Made by a program: the position numbers and the translations under genes. Positions 33,434 through 42,845 of a stretch of DNA of 64,000 bases are shown piece after piece. Origin of the DNA: Embleya scabrispora DSM 41855 (GTDB taxonomy: Bacteria; Actinomycetota; Actinomycetes; Streptomycetales; Streptomycetaceae); NCBI RefSeq assembly GCF_000372745.1, contig NZ_KB889684.1:1-64000 (forward strand), read 5' to 3'. Positions within the stretch are counted from its first letter, which is position 1, and each line of letters starts with the position of its first letter. The notes under the pieces are model-generated. The model saw nothing but the letters and a program-made list of their open reading frames with translations, was not told the DNA's origin and ran no database searches.

Positions 33434-34726
33434 ATGTACACGTTCCTGAAGGCCCCGTTCACGCGACGAACGTGGGCCGAGGCCGGCTACGCGATCCTCA
33501 CCGTCCCGCTCGCGACGTTCGGCTTCGCCGCGGTCTTCCTGCTCGCGGTGTTCGGGATCGGGCTGACCGTCACCCTGATCGGCCTGCCGATCCTGGCCCT
33601 CGCGGTGATGGGCGCGCGGGCATGGGGTGGTGTGCACAAGGGTCTCGCGCGCACCATGCTCGGGGTCGAGACGCCGCCGCTGCGCGCGTTCCGGCCCAGG
33701 CGAGGCCCGCTCGGGCTGCTCGGCTCCGCGCTGGGCAACGCCGAGGGCTGGCGGGCCATCGCCTACCACGTGCTCAAGTTCCCGCTGAGCGTGCTGATGG
33801 CCCTGGTGACCGGCGCGTTCTGGAGCTACGGGCTGATCATGCTGGTGTATCCGCTGCTCCGGGTCGTGTTGGATCCGCACACCACCGACTCGCACGGCGT
33901 CGAGCGCCGTTCGGGGATCCAGATCGGCGACTTGTACTTCGACACCTGGCCGCTCTCGTTGCTGGTGAGTGTGTCCGCCATCCCGATTCTGCTCCTCGCC
34001 CCCTGGGCGGTACGCGCGGTCGTCCAGCTCGACCGGCTGCTCATTCCCGCCCTGCTCGGGCCGAGCAAGTCCGCGCAACGAGTGGCCGATCTGGAGGAGA
34101 CCCGGGCGATCGCCGTCGACGACTCGGCCGCGACGCTGCGTCGGATCGAACGCGACCTGCACGACGGAGCGCAGGCCCGACTCGTCGCGCTCGCGATGAA
34201 CCTCAGCATGGCCAAGGAGAAGCTGGACACCGAGGACACCGAGCGTCCGATGGACGTGGACCGCGCGCGCACGCTCGTGGACAGCGCGCTGGGCAACGCC
34301 CGCGAGGCGATCGTCGAACTACGCGACCTCGCCCGGGGTATCCACCCACCCGTTCTGGACCAGGGCCTGGACGCCGCGCTGGCCACCCTGGCCGCGTGCA
34401 GCGCGGTCCCGGTGCAGGTACACACCGACATCGACGTCCGCCCGCCCGCCACGATCGAGACCATCGCCTACTTCTGCGCCGCCGAACTGCTCACCAACGT
34501 CGCCCATCACTCCGGTGCGAGCGAGGCGGTCGTCGACGTACGAGTCCGCGACGGCCGGTTGCGCATGTCGGTCACCGACAACGGGAACGGCGGCGCGAAC
34601 GTGAGCAAGGGCAGTGGCCTCACCGGCCTGGTCGAGCGGGTGCGTACGGTGGACGGCGTACTGCGGATCGTCAGCCCGCCGGGCGGCCCGACCGAGGCGA
34701 CGGTCGAGTTGCCGGCCCGAGGGTGA
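33434..34726 (+). CDS. NarL-type sensor histidine kinase
   Basis: 430 residues from ATG 33434 (GAGGA upstream); the open frame before it is not protein-like. Four hydrophobic segments (about 20-60, 115-145, 172-195) with a short extracellular loop form the sensor part, like the putative-sensor/DUF4153-type domains of actinomycete kinases. HisKA_3 follows with RRIERDLHDGAQARL, phosphoacceptor His 243. The ATPase domain has NVAHHSGAS, VTDNGNGG and GSGLTGLVERV. It lies 48 bp before its response regulator gene; the pair forms a two-component system with an unknown stimulus. Confidence 0.87.
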   Translation: MYTFLKAPFTRRTWAEAGYAILTVPLATFGFAAVFLLAVFGIGLTVTLIGLPILALAVMGARAWGGVHKGLARTMLGVETPPLRAFRPRRGPLGLLGSALGNAEGWRAIAYHVLKFPLSVLMALVTGAFWSYGLIMLVYPLLRVVLDPHTTDSHGVERRSGIQIGDLYFDTWPLSLLVSVSAIPILLLAPWAVRAVVQLDRLLIPALLGPSKSAQRVADLEETRAIAVDDSAATLRRIERDLHDGAQARLVALAMNLSMAKEKLDTEDTERPMDVDRARTLVDSALGNAREAIVELRDLARGIHPPVLDQGLDAALATLAACSAVPVQVHTDIDVRPPATIETIAYFCAAELLTNVAHHSGASEAVVDVRVRDGRLRMSVTDNGNGGANVSKGSGLTGLVERVRTVDGVLRIVSPPGGPTEATVELPARG

Positions 34727-34774
34727 GCGCGGCCCCGGGAGCCGGGGCCGCGGGGGCATGGGACGATCGAGCCC

Positions 34775-35419
34775 ATGCGCATCGTCATTGCCGAGGACGC
34801 CGCGATCCTGCGGGACGGCCTCGTTCAACTTCTCCTCGACCGCGACCACGAGGTCGCGGCCGCCGTCGCGGACGCCGACGCCCTGCGAGCGGCGGTGGTC
34901 GAGCACAAACCGGACGTGTGCGTGGTCGACATCCGGATGCCCCCGACACACACCGACGAGGGCCTGCGCGCCGCGATCGACATCCGCCGGGGCCACCCCG
35001 GCATCGGGGTGTTGGTCTTCTCGCAGTACATCGAGACCCGGTACGCCGCACAACTGCTCGGCGGCAACGCGGCGGGCGTGGGCTACCTGCTCAAGGAACG
35101 CGTCGTGGACACCCGGGACTTCACCGACGCGCTGGAGCGGGTCGCGGCCGGCGGCACCGCGCTGGACCCCGAGGTGGTCACCCAACTGTTCGGCGCCGGG
35201 CTGCGCAGCGGCGGCCTGAGCACGCTCACCCCGCGCGAACACGAGGTGCTCGGGCTGATGGCCGAGGGCCGTACGAACGCGGCGATCGCGAAGAAGCTGG
35301 TGGTGACGGAGCGCGCGGTGGAAAAGCACGTCGGCAACATCTTCACCAAACTCGACCTGCCGCCTTCGGACACCGACCATCGCCGGGTGATGGCGGTGCT
35401 GCGGTATCTGCAGCTCTGA
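34775..35419 (+). CDS. NarL/LuxR-type response regulator
   Basis: 214 residues. The receiver domain has EDAAILRDGL, phosphoacceptor Asp in VVDIRMPP (about residue 51-55), then SQYIETRYAAQLL and GYLLKERV. The LuxR HTH follows (about 148-205): LTPREHEVLGLMAEGRTNAAIAKKL, VVTERAVEKHVGNIFTKL. It is the partner of the kinase just upstream. GACGAT is placed 7 nt before the ATG, which could give an internal leaderless transcript for the regulator alone. Confidence 0.9.
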   Translation: MRIVIAEDAAILRDGLVQLLLDRDHEVAAAVADADALRAAVVEHKPDVCVVDIRMPPTHTDEGLRAAIDIRRGHPGIGVLVFSQYIETRYAAQLLGGNAAGVGYLLKERVVDTRDFTDALERVAAGGTALDPEVVTQLFGAGLRSGGLSTLTPREHEVLGLMAEGRTNAAIAKKLVVTERAVEKHVGNIFTKLDLPPSDTDHRRVMAVLRYLQL

Positions 35420-35684
35420 GGGGCCGGGGGCGCGGTAGCCGCGCCGGCCTGTGCGAAGGGGCGGGTGGCGGTGCCCGCGCATCGAACCGCCCTGTCCGGG
35501 TTCGTCCGGCGCCGGATCGGCTCGGGCCATCCGCGGCGCCTGGGGCCTGCGGCTTCGAGAAACGGACCGTTGCGCTTTCGACTTCGCGGACCGGTGCGGG
35601 ATGCCCGGATCGCCCCCTCCGTGATCCGCGCATCCCACACCGTCCTCGGGCCGACCACGGCATCGGCCCCCGGGGCGGATCGGT

Positions 35685-35927
35685 TCACGGCTGTACCGGC
35701 TCCTCGACCCGCATGTCGGTCCGCGCACACTCGACGGCGTGGTGTGCGCCGAGCACGATCGACGTGAACGCGGCCGGTCCGGGGCCGGCTGCGGGCGCGA
35801 TCGTGCCCACCTCGTGTGTGCCCATGCCGCTCTCGTCCGTGCCGCGCGCGGTCAGCACGACGATCGCCGACACCACCGCCGCCAGGATGCCCGCCGCCGC
35901 CGCGGGCAAGGCGCGTCCGCGACTCAC
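35685..35927 (-). CDS. Possible small membrane-anchored protein
   Basis: An 80-residue frame from GTG 35927. After SRGR comes one clear hydrophobic segment (about 6-27, ending AIVVLTARG), then a short polar tail with a single Cys. It looks like a one-pass membrane peptide, and codon bias in this part is acceptable. The ribosome site is weak (GAGATCG), and I know no family. The upstream part of the same frame is not protein-like. It may be chance. Confidence 0.3.
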   Translation of the reverse strand: MSRGRALPAAAAGILAAVVSAIVVLTARGTDESGMGTHEVGTIAPAAGPGPAAFTSIVLGAHHAVECARTDMRVEEPVQP

Positions 35928-36375
35928 CCGATCGATCTCACCGGCCGGGCGGCACACCACGCCTCGCGCACCCTCGTAGCGGTGCTCCGCCGCCGCCACT
36001 CCGGCGCCGGATGCCAAGGCGTGGCCCGGTCGTTCCGAAGGCAGGTCGCCGCCTCCGGCCGGATGTGCCGCTCGTCCGTCGCGCTCCACCATGGGATGCG
36101 CGCCATCGAACCCGTGCCGCTTCGGTCGCCGTCGAACCGGGTCGGCGCCTTGGCCGGCTGCGGGTCCCGCCGCAGCAGCCGCGAGCACGGGGCGGGCGCC
36201 CGGTGGCCGCCGCCACCGGGCGTTCCCGCATACGCCAAGGGCGCGGCAAATCGCGCCCCCGTGGGCACCGGATCGGTGGGAGCCGTGCTGTGGTTGCGGT
36301 CGGATTCACGCATGCGCGACCTCCCCCGAAACGCCGTGCCCGCCCCACCCCGGGCGGGCACGGCGTAGCGCGAGG
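35928..36375. other. Gene-less stretch upstream of the kinase gene end
   Basis: I find no frame with credible protein features on either strand; the open frames are Arg/Pro/Ala-rich shadows. The same holds for 35420-35684. Whether a decayed gene lies here cannot be told from the sequence alone. Confidence 0.4.
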
Positions 36376-37968
36376 CTAGGGGCGTTCCTTGTGGGTTTCC
36401 TGTGAACGGGCGGCCGGGGAAGGGATTTTCCCGGTGGATCGGGTCGCCGCGCGGGATTTCGGTCCGTCGGCCCGGGTCCGGGACACGGCCGGGGTGGGCC
36501 GCGTGTCAAACGCGTCGGGCGCGGGCCGACTCGCCGACGCCGGGGTCCGGATGCCCAACCAGGCGCGCTCTCGGGCCGCGACCGGGTCGGCCCGCAGCGG
36601 CAGCACCACCTCGACCCGGGTGCCGCGTCCCGACGGCGGCACCCCGACGGTGACCCGGCCGCCGTGCAGCGCGACCTGCTGGGCGACCAGGGTCAACCCC
36701 AGCCCGGCGCCGGGGCTGTCCGGGCCGCGCCGGAATCGCTCGAACACCACCTCGCGCAACTCCGGTGCGATACCGGGCCCGTCGTCGTCCACGCACACCA
36801 CACCACAGTCCATCCCGGGCAGCACCTTCACCAGCACCCGACCCGCCCCGTGTACCAGCGCATTGCCCACCAGGTTGTCCACGAGCAGGCGCAGCCCGGG
36901 CGCGAGTCCGTACACGACCACCTCGTGCGGCGCCTCGACGCGCACGTCGACGCCATTCGCGGCGGCCCGCTCCTCGACACCGGGCCGGCGAGTCGGCGCG
37001 GCCCGGACCGCCGCGTGCGCCACCTCGCCCAACTCCACCGGCCCGAACGCCGACGCATCCACCAGATCGCCCTGGGCGAGCGCGCGCAACGCGGTCAGTA
37101 CCGACAACACCCGTTCGTGGCCCACTCGTAGATCCGCGACCACGTCCTCGCGCTCCGCCGAGGCCAGGTCCGGATAGGTGGCCAGCACATCCAGATCGGT
37201 GCGCATCCCGGTGAGCGGGCTGCGCAGTTCGTGGTCGACAGTGGCGGCGAACGAGCGTGCGGTCTCCAGTGCTTCGCGGGTGCGCGCGGTCTGCGCCGCG
37301 TACCGGCCCAGCACGTCGTCGAGGGTGCGGCCGAGTTCGTCCACCTCGACCACGCCGGACGGCACGTGTACCGCGTCGTGCGCGCCGTCGTCCGGATCCA
37401 GCCGGGCCGCCCGGCGGCGCAGCGCGCGCAACGATCGGGTGGCCGCGGCGCCGGCGGCGAGTCCGGCCAGCCCGGACAGCGGCACCGTGAACGCGGTGAC
37501 CACGTACACCCGCCGCCGCAACAGCGCGGCCTGCGCGGCCGGTTCGCCCGAGGGCACGAATACGTACAGCGAGCCGTTCGGCACCGGTCGGGTCACCATC
37601 CGCCAGGACCGCCCGCCCGCGTGCACCGTCACCGGGGACGGCGCGCGCTTGGGCAGCGGCGCGTCCTCCGGTGGCTGGGGTCCCACCAACAGTGGTCCGT
37701 CCGGGGTGTCGACGCGGACGCCGACGTCCAGGGCCAGGCCCAGGATCCGGTACTGCCGGGTGCGGATGGCCTGTTGGCGCTCGTCAAGGTCGGCTCGGGC
37801 CAGGATCCGGGCGGGTGGCGCCAGGCGTTCGGCCCGCTGCTGGAGCTGCTGCTCCTGACGCTGCATCAGGTCGTGTCGGGCCCAACGCACCACGAGAGTT
37901 CCCGCGCCCAGCACGAGCAGAGGCACCAGGACGGCGACCGACAGTGCGACCCGGGTGGAGAGCTTCAT
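36376..37968 (-). CDS. Sensor histidine kinase (HisKA/EnvZ type)
   Basis: 530 residues. TM1 is at 8-28 and TM2 at about 154-176, enclosing an extracytoplasmic domain of about 125 residues rich in Pro. HAMP follows, then the H-box FAATVDHELRSPLTG with phosphoacceptor His 246. The ATP-binding part has NLVGNALVHG, VDDDGPGIAPE, FERFRRG and GAGLGLTLV. The last about 65 residues are a Pro/Arg/Ser-rich tail with no domain. The ATG overlaps the response-regulator stop (ATGA at 37965-37968), so the pair is translated together. Confidence 0.88.
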   Translation of the reverse strand: MKLSTRVALSVAVLVPLLVLGAGTLVVRWARHDLMQRQEQQLQQRAERLAPPARILARADLDERQQAIRTRQYRILGLALDVGVRVDTPDGPLLVGPQPPEDAPLPKRAPSPVTVHAGGRSWRMVTRPVPNGSLYVFVPSGEPAAQAALLRRRVYVVTAFTVPLSGLAGLAAGAAATRSLRALRRRAARLDPDDGAHDAVHVPSGVVEVDELGRTLDDVLGRYAAQTARTREALETARSFAATVDHELRSPLTGMRTDLDVLATYPDLASAEREDVVADLRVGHERVLSVLTALRALAQGDLVDASAFGPVELGEVAHAAVRAAPTRRPGVEERAAANGVDVRVEAPHEVVVYGLAPGLRLLVDNLVGNALVHGAGRVLVKVLPGMDCGVVCVDDDGPGIAPELREVVFERFRRGPDSPGAGLGLTLVAQQVALHGGRVTVGVPPSGRGTRVEVVLPLRADPVAARERAWLGIRTPASASRPAPDAFDTRPTPAVSRTRADGPKSRAATRSTGKIPSPAARSQETHKERP

Positions 37969-38723
37969 CCGAGACCGCCCGAGGCACGCAATACGAAGCC
38001 GACCCCGCGCACGGTGTGCAGCACGCGGGGTCGGCCGTTGGCCTCCAACTTGCGGCGCAGGTAGCTGACGAAGGTGTCGACCACATCGGTGCGCACGTCG
38101 AAGTCGTAGCCCCAGACCCGGTCCAGCAGCTGGTCCCGGGTCAACACCAGGCCCGGATTGCGGGTGAAGACCTCCAGCAGCGCGAACTCACGGCGGGTCA
38201 GCTCCAAGGCGGCGCCGTGGCAGGTGGCGACGTGCGCGGCCACATCCACCGCGACCGGGCCGACCCGCAGCACCGGTTCGTGCGCGCCGACCGCCGGTCG
38301 GCGGCGCAGTAACGCCCGTAATCGCAGGTCGAGTTCGCGCAGATCGAAGGGTTTCACCAGGTAGTCGTCGGCGCCGCTCTCCAGGCCCGCGATGCGATCG
38401 GCCGTCTCGTCGCGCGCGGACAACATCAGGACCGGCGTCTCGGCGCCTCGGGCCCGCAGCGCGGCGCACACCTCGATGCCGCTGACCCCGGGCATCGCCA
38501 CGTCCAGGACCACGACCTGGGGATCGAGTGCGGGCGCAGGCGGGGCGGCGGGAACGATCGGCGGTGCGGGCGCGATCAGCTCGAGGGCTCGGGCGCCGTC
38601 GGGGGCGAGGGAGACGTGGTACCCGGCCAGGCGCAGGCCACGTTCGAGGGCGCGCCGGATGGAGGGGTCGTCGTCCACGACCAGCACGTGCGGCGCGTGG
38701 CCGGTGCCCGGTTCCGCGGTCAC
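37965..38723 (-). CDS. OmpR-type response regulator with Pro/Ala-rich insert
   Basis: 252 residues from GTG 38723. The receiver has DDDPSIRRALERGL, phosphoacceptor Asp 74 in VVLDVAMPG and the conserved Lys in VKPFD. Between helix 2 and strand 3 an extra run (about 51-68, APAPPIVPAAPPAPALDP) pushes the Asp some 15-20 residues later than usual. The winged-helix output domain has LTRREFALLEVFTRNPG, VLTRDQLLDRVWG and VDTFVSYLRRKLE. It precedes and overlaps its kinase gene. Confidence 0.88.
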   Translation of the reverse strand: MTAEPGTGHAPHVLVVDDDPSIRRALERGLRLAGYHVSLAPDGARALELIAPAPPIVPAAPPAPALDPQVVVLDVAMPGVSGIEVCAALRARGAETPVLMLSARDETADRIAGLESGADDYLVKPFDLRELDLRLRALLRRRPAVGAHEPVLRVGPVAVDVAAHVATCHGAALELTRREFALLEVFTRNPGLVLTRDQLLDRVWGYDFDVRTDVVDTFVSYLRRKLEANGRPRVLHTVRGVGFVLRASGGLG

Positions 38724-38918
38724 CGGGTCGCGGCCTGCGATTCCGCGGCGGGCGCATGCGATATGTGTCGCCGGCTGAACGCCTCGACGCGATCTGTGAT
38801 GGCCATGTCGTCGGCTCGACCCATGTCGTCCCCCGGAAGGCTGTTGCCGCTGTCGCCGAAGTTGTCGGTGCACAACCTATGGCCGGAAAGCACGTGTTGT
38901 ACGGCGAATGAGGGCTCG

Positions 38919-39671
38919 TCAACGAGGTGGTGGGGCCGGGGCGTCGGGGTGGCCCGGGGGTGGCGGGTGAGGTGGGGCGTGGGGGGTGTCGCGAGGTGTG
39001 TCCTTCGCCATGGCGGACAACCAGCGGAACCAGTTCGTGCGGTTGATCGGGATCTGTGGGTTGCGCAACAGCCACAGCACATGGCCGGCCTGATCCCGGG
39101 TCCACGGCTCGCCGGAGACCTGCGCCTTCGCCAGCCGGGCGCGCAGGTCCTCGCCGTCCACCACGCGGGCGATCCGCGAGTACTCGCGGTCCTTGCAACG
39201 ATGCCGGCGGTACACCACCAGTTCGACCAGGTCCAGCAGCCGGGCCCGGGCGGCGGCGTGGTGCCCGGGGACGGCGAGCAGCCGGATCAGCCGCTGCTTG
39301 GTGCTCCAGACCTTGGCGTGCCGGGTCCATTCGGTCGGGTATCGGGCCTCCCACTCCAGGTAGGTCAGCGCGTACGGCAGTCCGCCCCAATCGGGCACCT
39401 CGGCCGGGGTGGGCGAGTCGGTGAGCAGGGCTGCGGCGGGCGTGCGGAGCCACGCGGCGCGGAAGCGCTGCCAGGCCGCCTCCTCGGCGGAGACCGAGCG
39501 GGGCACGCGCAAGACGATCGTGTCGTACGCGGCGCGCGCCTCGCGAGTGTCCCGGGTCACCCGCAGATACCGATCCAGGGCGCGTCGATGGGCGATCTCG
39601 TCGTCCGACACGAGCGCGCGCATCCAGCCCAGCCGGGTGTCCCAGTCCTCGATCGCGCCTCGTTCCGTCAC
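38919..39671 (-). CDS. Hypothetical protein with Pro-rich tail
   Basis: 250 residues from GTG 39671. The first about 220 residues are helical and rich in Arg, Trp and Leu (for example DEIAHRRALDRYLRVTRD, YLEWEARYPTEWTRHAKVW), then HRCKDREYSRIARVV and LLRNPQIPINRTNWFRWL. The last about 25 residues are Pro/His-rich and disordered. I recognise no family and no catalytic motif. It lies between the two-component genes and the AAA+ gene, on the same strand but with 195 bp before the regulator. Confidence 0.65.
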   Translation of the reverse strand: MTERGAIEDWDTRLGWMRALVSDDEIAHRRALDRYLRVTRDTREARAAYDTIVLRVPRSVSAEEAAWQRFRAAWLRTPAAALLTDSPTPAEVPDWGGLPYALTYLEWEARYPTEWTRHAKVWSTKQRLIRLLAVPGHHAAARARLLDLVELVVYRRHRCKDREYSRIARVVDGEDLRARLAKAQVSGEPWTRDQAGHVLWLLRNPQIPINRTNWFRWLSAMAKDTPRDTPHAPPHPPPPGHPDAPAPPPR

Positions 39672-39886
39672 GCCGACGATCTACCCAGGTGTCCCCGGAA
39701 CAAGTCCGCGATGAGGCCGGCCAGACGAGCGAACTCGTCACCACGGGGCTGGGGGTGTCCATCTCGACGGGTTTGGGGGTACTTGGGGTGGGAGCGGCGG
39801 TGGCGGCGCGTTGCCCGCCACCGGCGCGGCCCGGGTGGTTGTGGGGGTTGGGCGGTGGGGAGGGTAGCCCTCGGGTCGGGGGCGGG

Positions 39887-42529
39887 TCAGGCGCTGCCTG
39901 TGGCGAGTTGGGGGGTGCGGGTGATGCGGCCGGTCAGGGCGAGGGGCGGGGTGTTGGGGTGGGTCGGGCGCGGGGGGAGGGCGGCGACGCCGGAGCGGTT
40001 GGGGCCGGCGGTGGCCAGTTCGGCGCGGATGCGGACCTCCATCAGGGCGCCCGCGGGCGCGGCCAGTGCCTTGGCCAGGAGTTCGCAGGCGGCTTCGGTG
40101 CGGCCCTCGGCGCGTTCGACGACCGCGAGCGCGTACAGCGCGTAGGCACCGACCGGGGTGAGCCCCTTGGTGCCGGTCAGCCGCAGGGCCTGCCAGGCGC
40201 CGTCGCGCGCCTCGGCGATCCGACCCTGGGTGGTCGCGGCCATCGAGAGTGCGGCCAGGAACCACGCGGCCAGCGTGCCCTGTCCGGTGGAGCGGGCCAG
40301 CCGCAGACCCTCGGCGGCGTGCGTCTCGGCCTCGACGGCCCGCCCGGACAGCGCGCCGGCGACCGCGAGCGGCATCAGGGCCGCGGCGAGGGCGCCTCGG
40401 GCGCCGTGCGTGCGCAGTACCGCGGCCTCGTCGAGCAGGACCTCGTAGGCGGCCTGGTCGGTGGCCGCCGCGTGGACCGCCAGCGGGGTGACCTCCCACA
40501 GCGCGATACCCAGGCCGTACAGCCGGGCCCGGGTGGCCGGCGCGACCATCGCCGGGGAAACGCCGTCGGCGCCGAGCGCGGCCACGACGGTGCGCAGCGG
40601 GTCGTCGGCGGCCAGGGGGAGCGCGGACAGGGCCGTGCGGGCCTGGGTGGTCCGGGCGCGGTCGCCCGCCTCCCAGGCGGCGCCGGTCGCGGCGAGCAGG
40701 AGCGCGGCGCGACCGTGGGCCGCTTCCAAGAGCAGCGCTCCCGCTTCGGAGCGGTGTCCTTCGGCGTGCCGCAGCGCGGCGCGGAGCCGGATCGCGGTGC
40801 CGGAGGAGTGTGCCGAGGAGCCCTCGTCGGCGACGCCGTCCAGGTCGGTGGCGTCGGCGGTGTCGAGCAGGGTGCGCGCGCGGGTCGGGAAGCCGGCCTC
40901 CCACGCGGCGTATGCGGCGGCCACGTAGCGGCGGCGGGCCGCCGGGCGGTCCGAGGTCAGTCGGGCGGCCTGCTCCCAGGTCGCGGCGGCGGCGCCCGCG
41001 CCGAGTTCGCGGCGGGTGCGCCCGGCGCCGGCTTCCAGCGCGGCGGCGAGGTCGGCGTCGGGGCCGGTGGCGAGCGCGGCCAGGTGCCACGGTCGCCGGT
41101 AGGCGAGAGCACCGCTCGCGGCGTAGACCAGCGCTCCGTGAAGTGAGCGGCGCTCCGCAGGGCTGAGCGAGCGGCGTACCTCTTCGCGCGCCGCCGCGTC
41201 GCGGAATCGCACCCGGTGTTCGGCGGCGTCGACCAGGCCGGCCCGCATCACCGCGAGCCGAGCGCCCCGACCGATGCCGATCCGCCGACCGGCGACGGCC
41301 AACTGGTCCAGGTCGGCGGCCGGTTCGAGCGCGGCCAACGCGAGCAGCCGGCGAGCCTCCTCCGGCAGCGCCGCGAAGGGCGCGTCCCCACCGGCGACCG
41401 CCGCACCGGGACCCGCCCGGCGCGCACCCGTTTCGGCGGCGCCCCGGGAGGTCTCCGCCGCCGCCCGAGCTGCCGCGTCTGCTGCGAATTGCCCCGATGT
41501 GTCCGGAAGTTGCCCGATTGTGGCATCGACTCCCTCACTCACGGCCGTCGTCACCTGCTCCGCGGCGCCGACGCCCCGGAACACACCGCCCGCCGCGCCT
41601 TCCGGCCGACCACGTCGTGTGTCCGCCGTTGCGCGGCCCGTCGAAGGCTCCGCCGCGCGGGCCGTCGGAGCGGCGTCGGTGATGGTGCCAACGCCGGTGT
41701 CGGTGCCGGTGCCGGTGCCGGAGAGCAGGCCGGTGGTTCCCGCCCCACCCGCGGCCGAGCCGTCGTCGACTCCGCGATCCGAGGCCGCCCGCTCGGCCGC
41801 CCCCGACTCGACCCCGCCACCGCCGGCCGCGCTGCCAACCTCGGCCCCGCCCGCGCCCACGGCCGACCCAGGCGCCTCCGCCGCGCCTGCCCCGTCCGCG
41901 GCACGGCCGCCCACACCCACCGACGCCTCCGTCGCGCCCGCCTCGCTCGCGACCGGCGCCTCCGCCGTCTCCGCCTCGTTCACGACCCCGCCACCCACAC
42001 CCGAATCCGCCGCCGCCGGACCCGGCCCCGCGGTCGCCCCCTGCCGCGTCGCGCGAAGCACGGCGATCGGCAGGCCCTCGGCGCGTCCCGCGATGTAGGA
42101 GACGACCGCGGCCGAGGCCGCGTCGAGCCAGTGGGCGTCGTCGACGAGGACCAGGACCGGCTGTTCCCGGGCGGCGATCAGGATCAGCGAGCAGGCCGCA
42201 GCGGCCACCACGCCGCGATCGGCCGCGCCGGGGGCCAGGCCGAGTGCGGTGCGCAGCGCCTGGGCCCGGGTGTGCGGGAGGCGGCCGATCCTCGGGTGCA
42301 GGCCGGCGAGCAGTTGGCGCAGTGCGGTGTAGGGGAGGGCGCCGCCGCCGCGCGGGCCGGCCGTCCGCAGGACGGTCATCCCCTTCGCCTCCCACATCGC
42401 CTCGGCCAGGAGCGTCGTCTTGCCCGCCCCCGCGGCCCCGCGCAGCACGACCGCTCCGCCGTCACCGGCGCGCGTCCGTTGCAACAGTGCCGTGACGGCG
42501 GCCAGTTCGTCGTTCCTTCCGTGAAGCAC
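39887..42529 (-). CDS. Large AAA+ ATPase of LAL type, without LuxR domain
   Basis: 880 residues from GTG 42529, preceded by GAGGAG; the frame to 42655 is not needed. Walker A GAAGAGKTT is at 31-39 and Walker B LVLVDDAHWLD at 126-136, as in LAL/MalT-like STAND ATPases. From about 163 to 382 the chain is Ala/Gly/Thr/Glu-rich low complexity, in place of the usual lid region. A winged-helix-like part (PFAALPEEARRLLALAA) and TPR-like helices follow to about 850. No LuxR HTH is found at the C-terminus or in other frames nearby. It could be a signalling ATPase or a decayed regulator. Confidence 0.8.
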   Translation of the reverse strand: MLHGRNDELAAVTALLQRTRAGDGGAVVLRGAAGAGKTTLLAEAMWEAKGMTVLRTAGPRGGGALPYTALRQLLAGLHPRIGRLPHTRAQALRTALGLAPGAADRGVVAAAACSLILIAAREQPVLVLVDDAHWLDAASAAVVSYIAGRAEGLPIAVLRATRQGATAGPGPAAADSGVGGGVVNEAETAEAPVASEAGATEASVGVGGRAADGAGAAEAPGSAVGAGGAEVGSAAGGGGVESGAAERAASDRGVDDGSAAGGAGTTGLLSGTGTGTDTGVGTITDAAPTARAAEPSTGRATADTRRGRPEGAAGGVFRGVGAAEQVTTAVSEGVDATIGQLPDTSGQFAADAAARAAAETSRGAAETGARRAGPGAAVAGGDAPFAALPEEARRLLALAALEPAADLDQLAVAGRRIGIGRGARLAVMRAGLVDAAEHRVRFRDAAAREEVRRSLSPAERRSLHGALVYAASGALAYRRPWHLAALATGPDADLAAALEAGAGRTRRELGAGAAAATWEQAARLTSDRPAARRRYVAAAYAAWEAGFPTRARTLLDTADATDLDGVADEGSSAHSSGTAIRLRAALRHAEGHRSEAGALLLEAAHGRAALLLAATGAAWEAGDRARTTQARTALSALPLAADDPLRTVVAALGADGVSPAMVAPATRARLYGLGIALWEVTPLAVHAAATDQAAYEVLLDEAAVLRTHGARGALAAALMPLAVAGALSGRAVEAETHAAEGLRLARSTGQGTLAAWFLAALSMAATTQGRIAEARDGAWQALRLTGTKGLTPVGAYALYALAVVERAEGRTEAACELLAKALAAPAGALMEVRIRAELATAGPNRSGVAALPPRPTHPNTPPLALTGRITRTPQLATGSA

Positions 42530-42655
42530 GGAAACTCTCCTCGCATCTCGCTCACACCCCCGTGGTGTGGCCGGCGGCCCCGCCGGATTCGGCCGGACCG
42601 CCGCACTATGAGCCTGAGCTTGCCCGTTCCCGGTCAACACATGTTCAACATTCAC

Positions 42656-42845
42656 TCAACGTGTGGAGTCCGGGCCAAGTAATTACGGACATGTGACACC
42701 GACATCGGGTCGGCGTCACGCCGGCATCCGGCTGAATATCCGTCAGTCTTTCGGCTGAAGATCCTTCGAACAGCCGTCCCAAGGTTCTTCCCGACGTCCG
42801 GCCAACCTCCGTCCAATGTCCGTTCGAGCCCCATCCGAATGCCCG
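42656..42845. other. Lower-GC intergenic stretch with decayed short repeats
   Basis: This gap has lower GC than the genes. CGGCTGAAtATCC and CGGCTGAAgATCC are near-identical 13-mers about 27 bp apart, and several GTCCG elements recur at irregular spacing to 42845. It must hold the promoter of the AAA+ gene on the right side of that gene. Confidence 0.45.

Noticed and set aside
35083-35730. Minus-strand frame opposite the response regulator
   Set aside because: Ser/Arg/Pro-rich composition and reversed codon bias; it is the shadow of the plus-strand regulator gene.
36091-36405. Plus-strand frames in the gap before the kinase gene
   Set aside because: Cys/Arg/Pro-rich shadows; no ribosome site and no family resemblance.
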